DNA of 64,000 nucleotides. It comes from Naematelia aurantialba (lineage: Eukaryota > Basidiomycota > Tremellomycetes > Tremellales > Naemateliaceae). The notes under the pieces were generated by a model. It saw nothing but the letters and a program-made list of their open reading frames with translations. It ran no database searches and was not told the origin of the DNA. Shown here piece by piece: positions 42,169 through 52,962 of the stretch; position 1 is the stretch's first letter, and the number at the start of each line of letters is the position of its first letter. A program made the translations under genes and the position numbers. The stretch lies in contig JAKFAO010000015.1 in the NCBI GenBank assembly GCA_021527695.1, positions 1 through 64,000 of the forward strand. The letters are read 5' to 3'.

Positions 42169-44005
42169 TCAGGCAATCGCCTTCAAAACCCTGCCCCACA
42201 CTTCGACGTTCTCAGCGTCCAGTCTCCCCTGATACCGCCTCCACACTTTCGCGCTCGCGCGCCGCAATTGCCATTGATCACCACTCGTCCGCAGCCGCTG
42301 GATTGCCGCAATCTCAGACTCCACTACGGAGTGCGTCACGATCGCCGGTGGGGCGAGGTAGGTGTACGCGCTGAGGTGGCGCTCTGTCACCAGTGCGGGG
42401 ACCTTGAAGACGAGTCAGCCATGTTGCCCGGCGAGTCCTAGAAAGAAGATTAAACACCCACGCGAACGATGACAGCTGCCGCTATGGATGAAGACGCCGT
42501 GTCTTCGTATGGCCCATTCTGGCCGAATGCAGGTATGATCAGGTCCTGCAAATGTAAGCATATAGACTCTCTGTCCTCTGGACCGTTCCCTCCTGACAAC
42601 CAGATTTTCCTGGCGTCGTCCCAGCCTAGCTCACGATACTGAGCCGAGCACGGGCGACCTCGGCGTTGCCTGCCTGTGACAAACAAAATACACTCACCAC
42701 TCCGTTTAGAAACTCGTAAAACTGAGGATAACTCAGATCAGGGTGAATCTGCACCACATCCTCAATCTCCTTCTTGATCTCCACTGGATGCTGTTCATTC
42801 CGCCTTCCAAGCAAGTGCAAGGTGAACGGTGATCCGCTCGGATCCTCGACGAATTTTCCCTGCGCTGTGTCCCACTTCCATCCCCAAATGGCCGGGTCCG
42901 CCGTGATGGCTTCAGTCAGGTGTCTAAGAATGGCGTCGTATTTCCTCCGACCGGGCTCGATGTTGCCTTGGATCACAACTCTGGAGGGGAAAATGGCGGG
43001 TGAGGGGGGAGTCGGGTTTGCAGGATAGTCGAACGTCTATCAAGAGTCAGACGCAACCTCGGGAAGACGAATAGTTATCAGATGCGATCGTTGGGCAGAC
43101 GTGTGGCAAACGTCCGTTCGGTTGAGTAAAGGGGGTGCGGATGCGTGCAAGACTCACAGGCACCAAGACCTCGACGGGCATGTCCAGCCAGGCATCCTCG
43201 GCTTCCTTCTCTGCCCATTGTAATATCTCGCGATGCAGTCTTCGCCTGACGTGCTCCCCCAGAACCAACAAGCCTATTCGCCGCTGCTGCGCAAGTCCCA
43301 GGATCAAGGGCTTGATTTCTCTGTAAGCCGGCTGACCGGAATGGTGGACCACGCAGACTACCCGAGTCTTCTGCGGTTCAAGATGCGAGAGCAGTTTTGG
43401 TAGAGCTTGTGAACCTGACCAAAGTGTCAGCTGGACCACAATGCAAGCTGAATCAAGGGGCATACAAGTAGTAAGGACGAGCAGGTCGACCTCGCCATTG
43501 TCTATGCGTGTTTCGACAGAAACCTCTTTGGGCATGCGGTATGGAGATTGGATTCGGGGCACGAGGGGGTAGGTGAGATTTCCGAGGATCTCTTCGAAGC
43601 CATAGCGGAAGGAGCCTTAGTCTTCAGCGACGTGTTCGCCACGCATGCTTACAGATGAACAACGGGTCAAAGCCAGCTAAAACCAAGCTGTTCCCAAGTG
43701 CGCCGTTGACCTCTGCAAAACATGAGTATGAGACAGCCAACGGGCTCACCATCGTGTATGGCAGACTCGAAGACGACGACGCCATCCCTGCGCACGTTCG
43801 GTAGAGTCGCTGCGACGTCGGTGTACCGGGTGGAGCGTAATGGGGAGAAGAACAAGAACCCGAGCACGCCTGTGACGGCTAGGACAATCAGAAAGAGTCT
43901 ACGGCGTTTGAGGATCGGTGGAGCTGCAGGCATGGTGGGAGCGGGATGGCGGGCGGGTGGTTTGTTTTGTGAGCTCGAGGTGGTTCTATTGGAGAGCACA
44001 GACAT
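42169..44005 (-). CDS. GT-B-like type II membrane glycosyltransferase of unnamed family, copy 2
   Basis: Paralogue of the gene at 13850-15992. The start is 44005 or, more simply, 43933 (MPAAPPILKRRRLFLIVLAV), both in frame; the anchor is LFLIVLAVTGVLGFLFF. Joined blocks: DGVVVFESAIHD, VDLLVLTTC, PKLLSHLEPQKTRVVCVVHH, RIGLLVLGEHVRRRLHREIL, MPVEVLVPVFDYPANPT, VVIQGNIEPGRRKYDAIL, GWKWDTAQGKFV, FTLHLLGRRNEQHPVEI, LSYPQFYEFLNGVD, LIIPAFGQNGPYEDTASSSI, SAYTYLAPPAIVTHSVVESE, ending VWGRVLKAIA at 42169. Shared landmarks with copy 1 are the FTLHL(I/L)G strand, the IPAF...SS loop and YTYL(S/A)PP. The copia element is inserted only 127 bp upstream of the first possible start. Confidence 0.72.
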
Positions 44006-44132
44006 GTAGAGGTTGGGAGGGGAGACCGGGGAGGAAGAGAAGGTTGCAAGTTTAGTGACTGGAAACTGGTCGTGCGCGTGGGGAAAGAAACAGGAAGATC
44101 ATGGCCCCCACGTGGCTGCAAGAGGAAAGAAA

Positions 44133-44249
44133 TGTTAGGAAATGCCACGCTCGGAGTTTGATTAGCAGTCCAAAGTACGAGGTCCTTACGATCTCGTACG
44201 ACTCGAAACTATCTCTTCGAATGCACCATCGTATAAGAAGAATCCGACA
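44133..44249 (+). repeat. 5' LTR of copia element (117 bp)
   Basis: Begins TGTTAGGAAATG, ends AATCCGACA. By eye it matches the 3' LTR at every base. Short for a copia LTR. A GTATAAG box near the 3' end may serve as promoter. Confidence 0.96.
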
Positions 44250-44280
44250 GATTAAAAGTCGAATGCTCTAACCAACTGAG
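44250..44280 (+). other. Primer-binding site: half tRNA-Lys(UUU)
   Basis: The 31 bases directly after the 5' LTR (GATTAAAAGTCGAATGCTCT then AACCAACTGAG) are, read in reverse, the D-arm through anticodon-arm of a tRNA whose anticodon loop is CTTTTAA, that is tRNA-Lys with anticodon UUU. The primer would be a 5' tRNA half cut in the anticodon stem, as known for Drosophila copia with initiator tRNA-Met, rather than the tRNA 3' end. Confidence 0.8.
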
Positions 44281-44359
44281 TGCATACAATCCTGCTCAAC
44301 TGTTCGACTAGTGCACTGCGCTCCGCACGACTAGGTCGACTTTGATCGCAGCGTATACG

Positions 44360-47300
44360 ATGGCATCCCGGACTGAGCGTACGCTCAGCCTCGATTCGGT
44401 TCCCCTACTAGGGAACCTTGCGACTTATCACAAGTGGAAGCTTGCGGTTGAGAACTACCTCCTTATCAATGGATGCCTTGGTATCATTGAGGGAACAGAC
44501 GTCGAACCGTATGCACAGCATACCTCTACGATAGACGAACACGGCGAGGAACATACGATCACGCTACCTCGCACACAGCGTGCTGGCTCAACTGTGCCAG
44601 AGACACATGCAATTGAACATCGCGAACTCACCTCGAAGGAACTCGAAAGGTGGGATGATTGGCGCAAGCGCGAGTTGCGAGCGCAAGGTACGATCCTGGG
44701 AACAGTGGAACCTGGACTCATGGTGGACTTACGATCGTACAAGACCGCACACGAGATGTGGTTATTCCTTGCGGATGACATGCAACTTACTACTTCAGAG
44801 CATCGAACTGAAGTCGAGCGCAAGCTACGCAACTTGATCCTGCGACCAAACGCAAGCGCAGAAGAGATGACCACTCATCTATCAACCTTCAACATGCTAT
44901 GGTTGGAGGCTCAAGACTCTGGCTGTTCAGTCAATGAGCACATACGTGCGACTTGGTTCTTGGATACGCTTCCTTCGGACTTCAAAGTCCTACGATCACT
45001 ATTCATCAACTTGCCTACGATATCGAAGACTTGGAACGAGCTTCGACGAATGTATCAGACCGAAATCATGGATCGCACAAGGACAGGCATGCGATCTGCA
45101 GAGGTTCAAGCCCTACGACTCGATGTCGCAAACGCAGGCACAAAAGGCAAGAAGGATGACTGGGTCAAAGAGGCAGAGTGTCATTACTGCCACAAGAAGG
45201 GACATATCAAGAAGGACTGTCGCAAGCGCATGCGAGACGAAAAGCGTAACAAGGGAAATCAACCAAAGCATCAAGCGCATTCGATCGGATCGCATCCCAA
45301 GGTGGACCAGTATTGGGCTGCTTCAGCTAGTCTGATCCTGAGTGACTACGTCTGTAGTTACGCCTCTTCGATCGCACCCCATTTCCTTCTCGATAGTGGT
45401 GCGACTCACCACCTTACGCCTGATCGCAACCTTCTGTCGAATACGATCAAGCTCGATCCTCCAGTTCGATTTGGCTTGGCTGATTCGAATTCAAAGATGG
45501 AAGCGTATGAGAAGGGTGAGATCGTACTCAAGCTACCATCTGGTCAAGGCATACGACTCATGGATGTATACTACATCCCACACGCAAGACAGAACATTCT
45601 TTCAACTGGTTTGCTACGACAGCACGGCTGGACAATTGACTTTAAGAATCGTACAGTCAATCGTGGTCAAGAGAAGGTGCCAATTGTGGATGAAGGAGTG
45701 TTATCTTTCGTTCGAATGGGTACGCTTGTGAGTACAGAGGGTACGATCAGTCATGCAGAGCGCATGAGTCCCCTGCAACTCGAACACAATCGCTTGGGCC
45801 ACATTGGTCGCAAGAAGATACTCGAACTCGCACGCTTGGGTGAGCTGCGATACGATATCAAGGACTTGGAGAATGATCCTTTCAAGTCTACGGACTGTGC
45901 GACTTGCCAAGAACGCAAGGCAATTCGATTGCCTAAGGACGACACGAGTCCACATGGTACGCGCGACTGCGAAGTCATACACTCAGACATATCTGGGCCA
46001 GTCAACCCCTCTGCGACTGGATCGCGATACATCATTACGATGTACGACGACTATTCCAAGGTCAATCGTGTCGTAACCACACCAGATCGCAAATGGACTC
46101 TTTCCTACCTTCAAGAGTTTGTCAATAAGATCGAAAGGCAACTTGGTCAGAAGGTACGCTTCATTCGATCAGATGGAGGAGGCGAATACGTTAGCGATCG
46201 TGCAAACGTATGGTACTCTATGAAGGGTATTATACATCAAGTCTCGCCACGATATACGCCCAAGTTAAATGGTACGGCTGAACGATTCAACCGTACGCTC
46301 AAAGAGATGGCTGCTTCGATGCTATCTACAGCTTCGCTCAATCACGACTATTGGGATTATGCTGTACGATACGCTTCAGTCATGCTTATGAAGACAAGTC
46401 AAAATCGAGAGGGCGTAAATGCATGGTTCAACCTCACTGGTCGAAAGCCTCACCTTGCAAAGTCGTTCGCATTCGGCGAGTTCGTATACGTTCAGATCCC
46501 TTCTGAAACTCGCAACAAATCGCAACTAGACTTCAACAAGGGAGAGTTGGCCAGAGTACTGGGACAGTATGAGGGCATGAGTGGGTGGATCGTACGATTC
46601 GAACGAGATGGACATATCCTAGTCAGTAGGGATGTCAAAAGCGCAAACGTAATGCCTATGCCCATACGACCGCACACACCACCTACGAGTATGCCTCAGA
46701 GCGTACAGCCTCAGCCTATAGTGGTACCTCAGCCACTGGTAGTAGAACCTCTACCAGCACCACAACCAGTACGACCACCTACGCCCCCTCAAGTCGTAAC
46801 ACCCATACCTGCAGTCGAACGTATAGTAACTCCACCCCCTGTGGACCCTACACCTATCCTTGAGACTCCTGTAGAGGAGGTGCGTGCGCCTGTGCGTATG
46901 CTCCCTGCAAGGCAAAGTCAAAGGTTGAGGGAGAAAGGGGAGAACAGGGGGAGCGTATCGCATACGACTTGGCACGGAGCGAATGCAAGGGCTGCATACC
47001 TTGCATCAGAGGTCGCAATGATACTTGCGATTAAAGGTGATACGACTGCACCTACAACAGCTACAGAAGCACTTGCGAGTGCGGATCGAAAGCACTGGAT
47101 CGAAGCTATGGAGAAAGAGCTTACAAATATCGAAGGCAAAGACACTTGGGAAGAAACAGTACTCCCACACGATCGAAAGGCTATCGACTCACGATGGGTC
47201 TTTGCGATCAAGCGCGATGCAAATGGACGCATCGTGAAGTACAAAGCAAGATTGGTTGCAAAAGGCTTCTCTCAACAGCCTGGAGTTGATTACGAAGAAA

Positions 47301-48145
47301 CGTATGCTCCAGTTGGTCGCATGGTCAGTCTGCGGCTACTCCTCACAATCGCAGCCGCATACGATCTGGAACTACATCAGGCAGATGTAGAGGGAGCCTA
47401 CCTGAATGGGAGGCTAGAAGAGGAGATCTACATGCGATATCCCGATGCGGTCGTACATGCACCTGGGTGCAATGCATTACGACTCAAAGGTTCGCTTTAC
47501 GGTCTCAAACAGTCCGCACGCATATGGTGGACAGAACTGGGTGATGCGCTTGCATACCTAGGCTTTGTTCGATTGGAATCTGACTGGGGAATGTACTACA
47601 AGTCTTCGACTCGATCGAATGGCCCTATCATTCTACTCGCATACGTGGACGATTTGGTCATTGCAGCGCACGACCAACATACGATCAATACACTTATGGA
47701 CCATCTTAAGGCCAAGTGGTCTATGACAGAGATGGGAGAGATGACCCAGATCCTAGGCCTGAAGGTTAATCGTGATCGTACACGCAAGGTCATAACTCTC
47801 AGTCAACCAGCATACATCGAACAGGTTGCAACACGATTCGATACCACAAAACAATCGTATACGACTCCTCTCCCAGCATATTCGGGAGACATCGTACACG
47901 ATACAGACACTACGACTGCAATCCAAACCACCTGTCATGACGGAGACGTCGTCGAGTCGTCACGTGACTATCCACGCGACCGGGATGGCGGCATGGCTGT
48001 CACGTGGGGCTTGAGGAACTCGTCTAGGTTGAGCGAGTATCTACTCGTCTCGACGAGAGTATATAGAATTTACCGGATTGTAGTGAGGTTCCTCAGCGAT
48101 CCTCGATTGAGTCCCATAGTCCAAGACCCAACGATCTCGTTCTAA
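44360..48145 (+). pseudogene. Copia gag-pol polyprotein, N-terminal part, cut by solo LTR
   Basis: From ATG 44360. Gag starts with a UBN2/DUF4219-like region (LPLLGNLATYHKWKLAVENY-type), then zinc knuckle CHYCHKKGHIKKDC near 45179, aspartic protease FLLDSGATHHLTPD near 45385, GAG-pre-integrase and integrase His-Cys region (HNRLGHIGRKK ... DCATCQ), integrase core with HSDISGP, RSDGGGEY and PKLNGTAERFNRTLKEM, and reverse transcriptase with KARLVAKGFSQQPGVDY, ADVEGAYLNGRLEEEIY and the catalytic LAYVDDLVIA. The natural frame ends at 47932 where the solo LTR begins; translation then runs into the LTR and stops at 48143-48145. The enzyme would therefore lack the end of RT and all of RNase H. Confidence 0.92.
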
Positions 48146-48344
48146 CTTCGACGGGTCTACAACCACTCATCTGAGTTCTTCTAGATCGCCCAAGTCTCAG
48201 TCCACGTCCCCCAACTCCACGTCCTAGTCCCAAGTCAAGGCTTTCCTCATCCTCTCAACGAGTTCGCGCGGAACTCGTCCAATTCCAAGCCAGTCGTTGT
48301 GCAGCGGTCCCAGGTCGCCGAAGTTAGACCGGAGCATCGTGACA
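47933..48344 (+). mobile_element. Solo LTR (412 bp) nested in copia pol
   Basis: Starts TGTCATGACGGAGACG, ends GGAGCATCGTGACA; flanked by CCACC at 47928-47932 and 48345-48349. Contains a central GTATATAGAA box. Insert plus one duplication is 417 bp, a multiple of three, so the pol frame resumes in phase afterwards; only the internal stop at 48143 breaks it. Its ends (TGTCA...TGACA) and TATATAGAA box resemble those of the solo LTR at 3143-3406 but the sequences otherwise differ, suggesting related but different families. Confidence 0.9.
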
Positions 48345-48349
48345 CCACC

Positions 48350-49687
48350 TTCCAAGAGCTCATAGGCTGCTTGATGTGGATCGCAGGTTCGACGCGACCC
48401 GACATATGCTACGCTGCACGCTACCTATCACGATTTAGTGCGAAACCATTCGAGACCCACTGGCAGCTTGCAAAGCGCACGCTTTCGTACCTCTTACGCA
48501 CGAAAGACTACGCTCTTACGCTTGGAGGTCAACCTAGTCCCTTGCAGGGGTGGGTTGATGCTGACTATGCTGGATGTAAGGAAACTCGAAAGTCTACGAC
48601 CGGATACGTCTTCAAGTTCTGCGACAGTACGATTAACTGGCAATCGAAGCGACAATCTACGGTTGCGCAGTCTACGCTCGAAGCTGAGTATATCGCAGCA
48701 TCCGAAGCCGCACGTGAGGCTACATGGCTGCGATCACTTCTCTCTGAACTTGGATTCAAACAAGATACGACTCGATTGCATTGTGATAACAAGGGTGCAA
48801 TAATACTCGCAAACAATCCGGGAACGCACGCACGATCGAAGCACATCGATGTGCGATACCACTACATTCGTAGTAAGGTGGATGCAGGTGAACTGAACCT
48901 GGTCTACATTCAAAGTGGATTACAAGATGCAGACATGCTTACGAAGGCATTGCCTCGCGATTCGCATGAACGCAATTGCCAGCGCATACGATTGGAGGCC
49001 CCATGCTTGCACGATAAAGGGTCACACACAAACACGAGCGCGTTTATGATCTCGAACACGAGCGCGTTTGAGATCTCAAACATGATTCCTACGACTCTCT
49101 CGGATCCCATGATATCAAACACAACTCCTACACTCTCGAACTCAAACGCAACTCCGCACGACATGAGCGCAAAAATCGACAAGCGTGAGGTGAATGCCTT
49201 GTTCATCCTTGAACATGGTCACCCTGCGATCGAACCATGCATGCGATGCATTCGACTCAAGCACGAATGCGTCTTCCTCATGCGATTCGATGCGGATGCA
49301 AACAAAATCTTCAAGTGTGCCAAGTGCACAAGGGCAGGTCAGGCCTGCATTGTAAATGACGAAGATGTGCGATACACCGACCGCATGCACGAACTCGCAC
49401 GACCACGATCGGAAGTCGTGCGACCACGAGCTGCGAAGGTTACGGCCTCGATTCCAGCAAAGCACATACGCTTCGAGGACTACGACAATACTACGCACGA
49501 TGCACACAAGGATACCGATGCGTACGAGACTGCACATGACATGCTAAAGGATACGACAATCGAGACCGCTCACGATGCGTGCGATCACATCCTCAAGGCC
49601 ATCAACAACCAAAATGTACCGGGTCATATACAGAGCCAGTTGGCAAGAGTACTTGAACAGTTCGAGTACGAGCTCGAGTACGAGTAG
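48350..49687 (+). pseudogene. Copia pol, C-terminal part: RNase H and an extra Cys-cluster tail
   Basis: Continues pol after the nested LTR: FQELIGCLMWIAGSTRPDI, then RNase H with WVDADYAGCKETRKSTTGYV, STLEAEYIAASEAAREATWL, HCDNKGAIILANNP and HIDVRYHYIRSKV, ending with ADMLTKALP. The frame goes on about 230 residues beyond that usual end. This tail has Ser/Thr/Asn-rich repeats (SNTSAF..ISN) and a six-cysteine cluster C-x2-C-x6-C-x17-C-x2-C-x6-C near 49238-49350, resembling fungal Zn2Cys6 spacing but with a long loop. Stop TAG 49685-49687. Confidence 0.85.
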
Positions 49688-49828
49688 CGAACACGTTCGC
49701 TTTCGGAATTCACATAGACATTCATTTCGCTCGACCTTTACCACCCTCGACAATCCGTACGATCCGTACGCTCGCTCACTCGCACTCACTCTCTCTGTCT
49801 CTCTCTTTCTTGTACTCCAAGCTGGCAT

Positions 49829-49836
49829 AGGGGGAG
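49829..49836 (+). other. Polypurine tract
   Basis: AGGGGGAG directly before the 3' LTR; the expected plus-strand primer for reverse transcription. Confidence 0.85.
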
Positions 49837-49953
49837 TGTTAGGAAATGCCACGCTCGGAGTTTGATTAGCAGTCCAAAGTACGAGGTCCTTACGATCTCG
49901 TACGACTCGAAACTATCTCTTCGAATGCACCATCGTATAAGAAGAATCCGACA
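49837..49953 (+). repeat. 3' LTR of copia element (117 bp)
   Basis: Identical by eye to the 5' LTR; followed by the target duplication AGAAA. Confidence 0.96.
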
Positions 49954-49958
49954 AGAAA

Positions 49959-50333
49959 GAGATTAGATCAGGCGGGGTGGCTGCCTCTTTCCTTCCTGAG
50001 GCCCAACATCTCCCAGCGACTGTTGGTTGCTCGACTGCATGTTCTCCAGGCGATGCATATGCCATCCTGCCCAAGCTTCACAGCAAGTAGACATTTGCAA
50101 TGAAGAGTTTGGCTACTGTTGCTTGCTTGCTCGACGGGGGGCTTCACATCGGAAATTCCCACGCGCGGCTGGGCGTTTTGTATGCGTGCCTGAATCCAAG
50201 CTCCAGCCTTTTGATCTCTCTGTGCTATTACAATTCTGATTCTCATCAATCACCGGATCATTCCGCTGATCCCAAAGGCCTCGTCGTCGTCGTCGTGCTC
50301 GTGCTCGTGCTCGTCCCCCCCGTCCCCCTCGTC
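49959..50333. other. Intergenic between copia element and GT71-like gene
   Basis: 375 bp that include the promoter of the GT71-like gene. A frame open from 50100 leads into that gene but would add about 78 residues without recognisable features. A (GTC/GTG CTC) simple run lies at about 50284-50310. Confidence 0.4.
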
Positions 50334-52384
50334 ATGTCCATACCCTCACATCTCGGCTTACGGTCAATGTCAAAACCTTCCTACGCCATCGCGCTCGCCG
50401 TGTTGCTGACCGTGGTCTTTTTCCTCGTGTCCACATCCCATTCTTCCACCCATTCCTCCCCAGATTGGTATTCCCTCCTCCTTCCTTCCGACGCCAAGTC
50501 AGACGACAGGGGACCCTTTGACTTGGATTGGCGGCTCGAGCAGTTCCGCTCGAGACCAGTGTGGGAGCATGCAGAGTTGCAATACCCTTCACGATATGCC
50601 TGTACGCCTCTCTCTCTGTCTCTGTTTCTTTCGTTCTCTCTCTCTTTTTTTTTTCTCTGCGACAAGACTGCATGTACTGACCCGATGCAGGCCCCTTGAC
50701 GACGTTTAATCGAGACGAATACTTTTTCAATCGGTGGAGACTGGAAAAATGGCCGGCAATACGGGCGTCCCAGCTCCGAGAATGGCGACAAGAGTTGTTC
50801 GACTACATCTCAGAGTGCAAATCCGCCGGCGTTCCCCTCGTATGGTCAGACGACATGCTGGAAGGGATGCCGCCGCAGCGTGGTGTCCTGTATGCAGGAG
50901 GGGATGGCAAGGCGTTGAAGCGGTTACGGCTGAGTCTGCACGTTCTGCGAAACGTCGTCAAGAGCGAGTTGCCCGTGGAGATTTATCACTATCCGGACGA
51001 GTTCCAAGGAGAGGGTGTGAAGGACGGGCTGTTGACGGATTTTGGACCGGGGATCCGACTGGTTGAAGTCGGCGGCAAGCACGAGGGGAAGAACTGGCGT
51101 GAGTGTGGAGGCTCACCCGTCCACTTGCCACCTATGCGTTGACACTTTGCTGACGAGCGTTCCCGTCACTCGTTGCTCTCTGTTCACCGTGATTCACATG
51201 TGCTTGCTGTCTGTCACTCTGCGGACGCCGCCGATTTGTTCTGCTTCGACTCTTTACTCTGCAGAGGTCAAAATCTCCGCCTTTCTCTCCACTGCATTCA
51301 CCGAATTCGTCTGGCTCGACACGGACAACTTTCCGCTGATCGACCCTGCCGAGCTCTTCGATACGATCGAGTACCGCGCGTCGAGGCACGTGTTCTGGTC
51401 GGACCTGAACAAGGATCATCCTGATAACGCCATATGGCGGCTCGTCGGCCAGCCGTGCTCGGACCGCCATTGGCCTGCCGAGACCGGGCAGGTGGTCTTT
51501 GACAAGCGGGGGAATGGGGGGCTGAATTACGCGGTTCTGCGTATTGCATGGCACATGATGGACAAGAGCAAGACGTGGGGTGAACTCATCTACGGCGACA
51601 AGGACACTTTTGTGAGTCGATCGTGAGGGGAAACAAGGGGTGGGGTGGGGATCGTAGCGGAGAGAGAGCGAGGGAGGGCTGACAAAGGCAGAGATTTGCA
51701 ATGTACATTCTTGGTTTGGATTACCAGATGGCCCCACGCGTCTTCACCTCGACCGGCGGGTATGTCGCCCCCACCACGGGTGAGGACATCAAGACGTTTT
51801 GCGGGCATTCCAGTGAGTGTGCTTGCGAGTCTTGAGTATGCTTGCGAGTCTTTGGTATGATTGCTTGCGAGCCTTGGCGTATGACTGCTTGCAAGTCGTA
51901 CTCTACCATGTGCCATCTGTTCTGCTGTCGATTCCCAGTACCTCATGTGGACGGCCTGGGGTCGCGGACGCCGCTAACCCCCGCAGTGATGCACTACGAG
52001 CCGACTCCCTGGTCGGAGCGCCACAACCCCGACTACCGGCACCGCCCGGCGTTTATGCACACGATCCTCGGCAAACATTCCGCCAAACTGCAAGCGTCCA
52101 AGCTATTCTCCAACCTGTCCCGCCCATTGTTGGACGGCATCTCCGAGCCGGCCCTCGTGCGCACGCCGGCACGGTGGAGCGGGAGCTGCTTTGACTTTCT
52201 GCGGCAGGGGCCGAGCGGGCTTGCCGGCGTGGAGGGCGGGTTCAACGACGGCCAGGACGTGGTGTTTTGGCCGATTGAAGAGGCGTTCAAAGACCAGTAT
52301 GGCAGGGTGCGGGCGGAGGGGCTGGAGACTATACGCGCGCTCCAGGCGCTCGGCGAGGACTTTATGGCGGTGCATCTGGCATGA
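50334..52384 (+). CDS. GT71-like alpha-mannosyltransferase (MNN1/MNN2 type)
   Basis: Type II membrane protein: start 50334 (or 50368), anchor AIALAVLLTVVFFLVS. Joined blocks fit the Mannosyl_trans3/GT71 family: RGVLYAGGDGKALKRLRLSL, LPVEIYHYPDEF, then across an intron EVKISAFLSTAFTEFVWLDT followed by DNFPLIDPAELFD, where the D-T-D triad is the likely metal/nucleotide-sugar site. Next come RHVFWSDLNKDHPDNAIW, ETGQVVFDKR, KTWGELIYGDKDTF, RFAMYILGLDYQMAP and VMHYEPTPWSERHNPDY, ending LGEDFMAVHLA at 52382-52384. Yeast members add alpha-1,2 or alpha-1,3 mannose in the Golgi; the linkage here is not known. About five introns, one near 51094-51260 being longer than the rest. Confidence 0.87.
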
Positions 52385-52962
52385 TCGTGGCTGCGACGGT
52401 GGCAGTGGCGACCGTTGCTGACGGTGGGATTGAAGATGGGCACGGGAATGGCCGAGATAGACGATATATAGCTGTCGTCGGACGAGGCGCGGCTAGGCGA
52501 CGCCGAGCGGCGAGCGCATCCGCGCATCATGGCGGTTGGGCAGACCGCCACTGGCCATGTTGTATCTGTATGTCCTTGCAGGCTAGCAGGAGCATGCAAT
52601 TTCACTGGATTCGTCCTGCTACTAGTCGTCACTGGATAGGTCCCGCTGTTGCCACAGGCATGTCCGGCTACACGGCAGGGCTCGCGACGAGCAGTGATCA
52701 GGGATTGATACACACAGATCAAGACACACGCCGCAGGACACCCACCCACAGCAGAGCCCAACCACAGCAGAGCCCGATAACACCACAGCAGAGCACGATA
52801 AATGACCAAAGCAGCACCGCACGGAGCCCTAGACACGCCTGGAGCACTCGACACGAACAGAGCCATGAAAGACAAAGACGCAAAGAGCACGCAACCCCAC
52901 ACCCAGGACGCATGAGCACGCATGAGCATGAAAATGATGCCATCCTAGCCTACAAAACGCCC
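52385..52962. other. Convergent intergenic region
   Basis: 578 bp between the GT71-like stop (+) and the eL31 stop (-). Short partial repeats of CAGCAGAGC(C/A)C occur at about 52750-52800. A long open frame from 52381 to 53580 crosses eL31 antisense and was rejected. Confidence 0.45.

Larger units (their letters stand above)
44133..49953 (+). mobile_element. Ty1/copia LTR retrotransposon with nested solo LTR
   Basis: Complete 5.8-kb element: identical 117-bp LTRs (44133-44249 and 49837-49953), TG...CA ends, target duplication AGAAA at 44128-44132 and 49954-49958, primer-binding site after the 5' LTR, purine tract AGGGGGAG before the 3' LTR. The internal order gag, protease, integrase, reverse transcriptase, RNase H is that of copia (Pseudoviridae-type) elements. 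The pol frame is broken by a 412-bp solo LTR of another element (47933-48344). Identical LTRs point to a recent insertion. Confidence 0.96.

Noticed and set aside
44250..44280. A tRNA-Lys gene
   Set aside because: Only the 5' half (D-arm to anticodon arm) is present, antisense and directly adjacent to the LTR; there is no T-arm or acceptor stem. It is a primer-binding site.
45701..46035. Minus-strand open frames inside the copia element
   Set aside because: Shadows of gag-pol; no independent motif.
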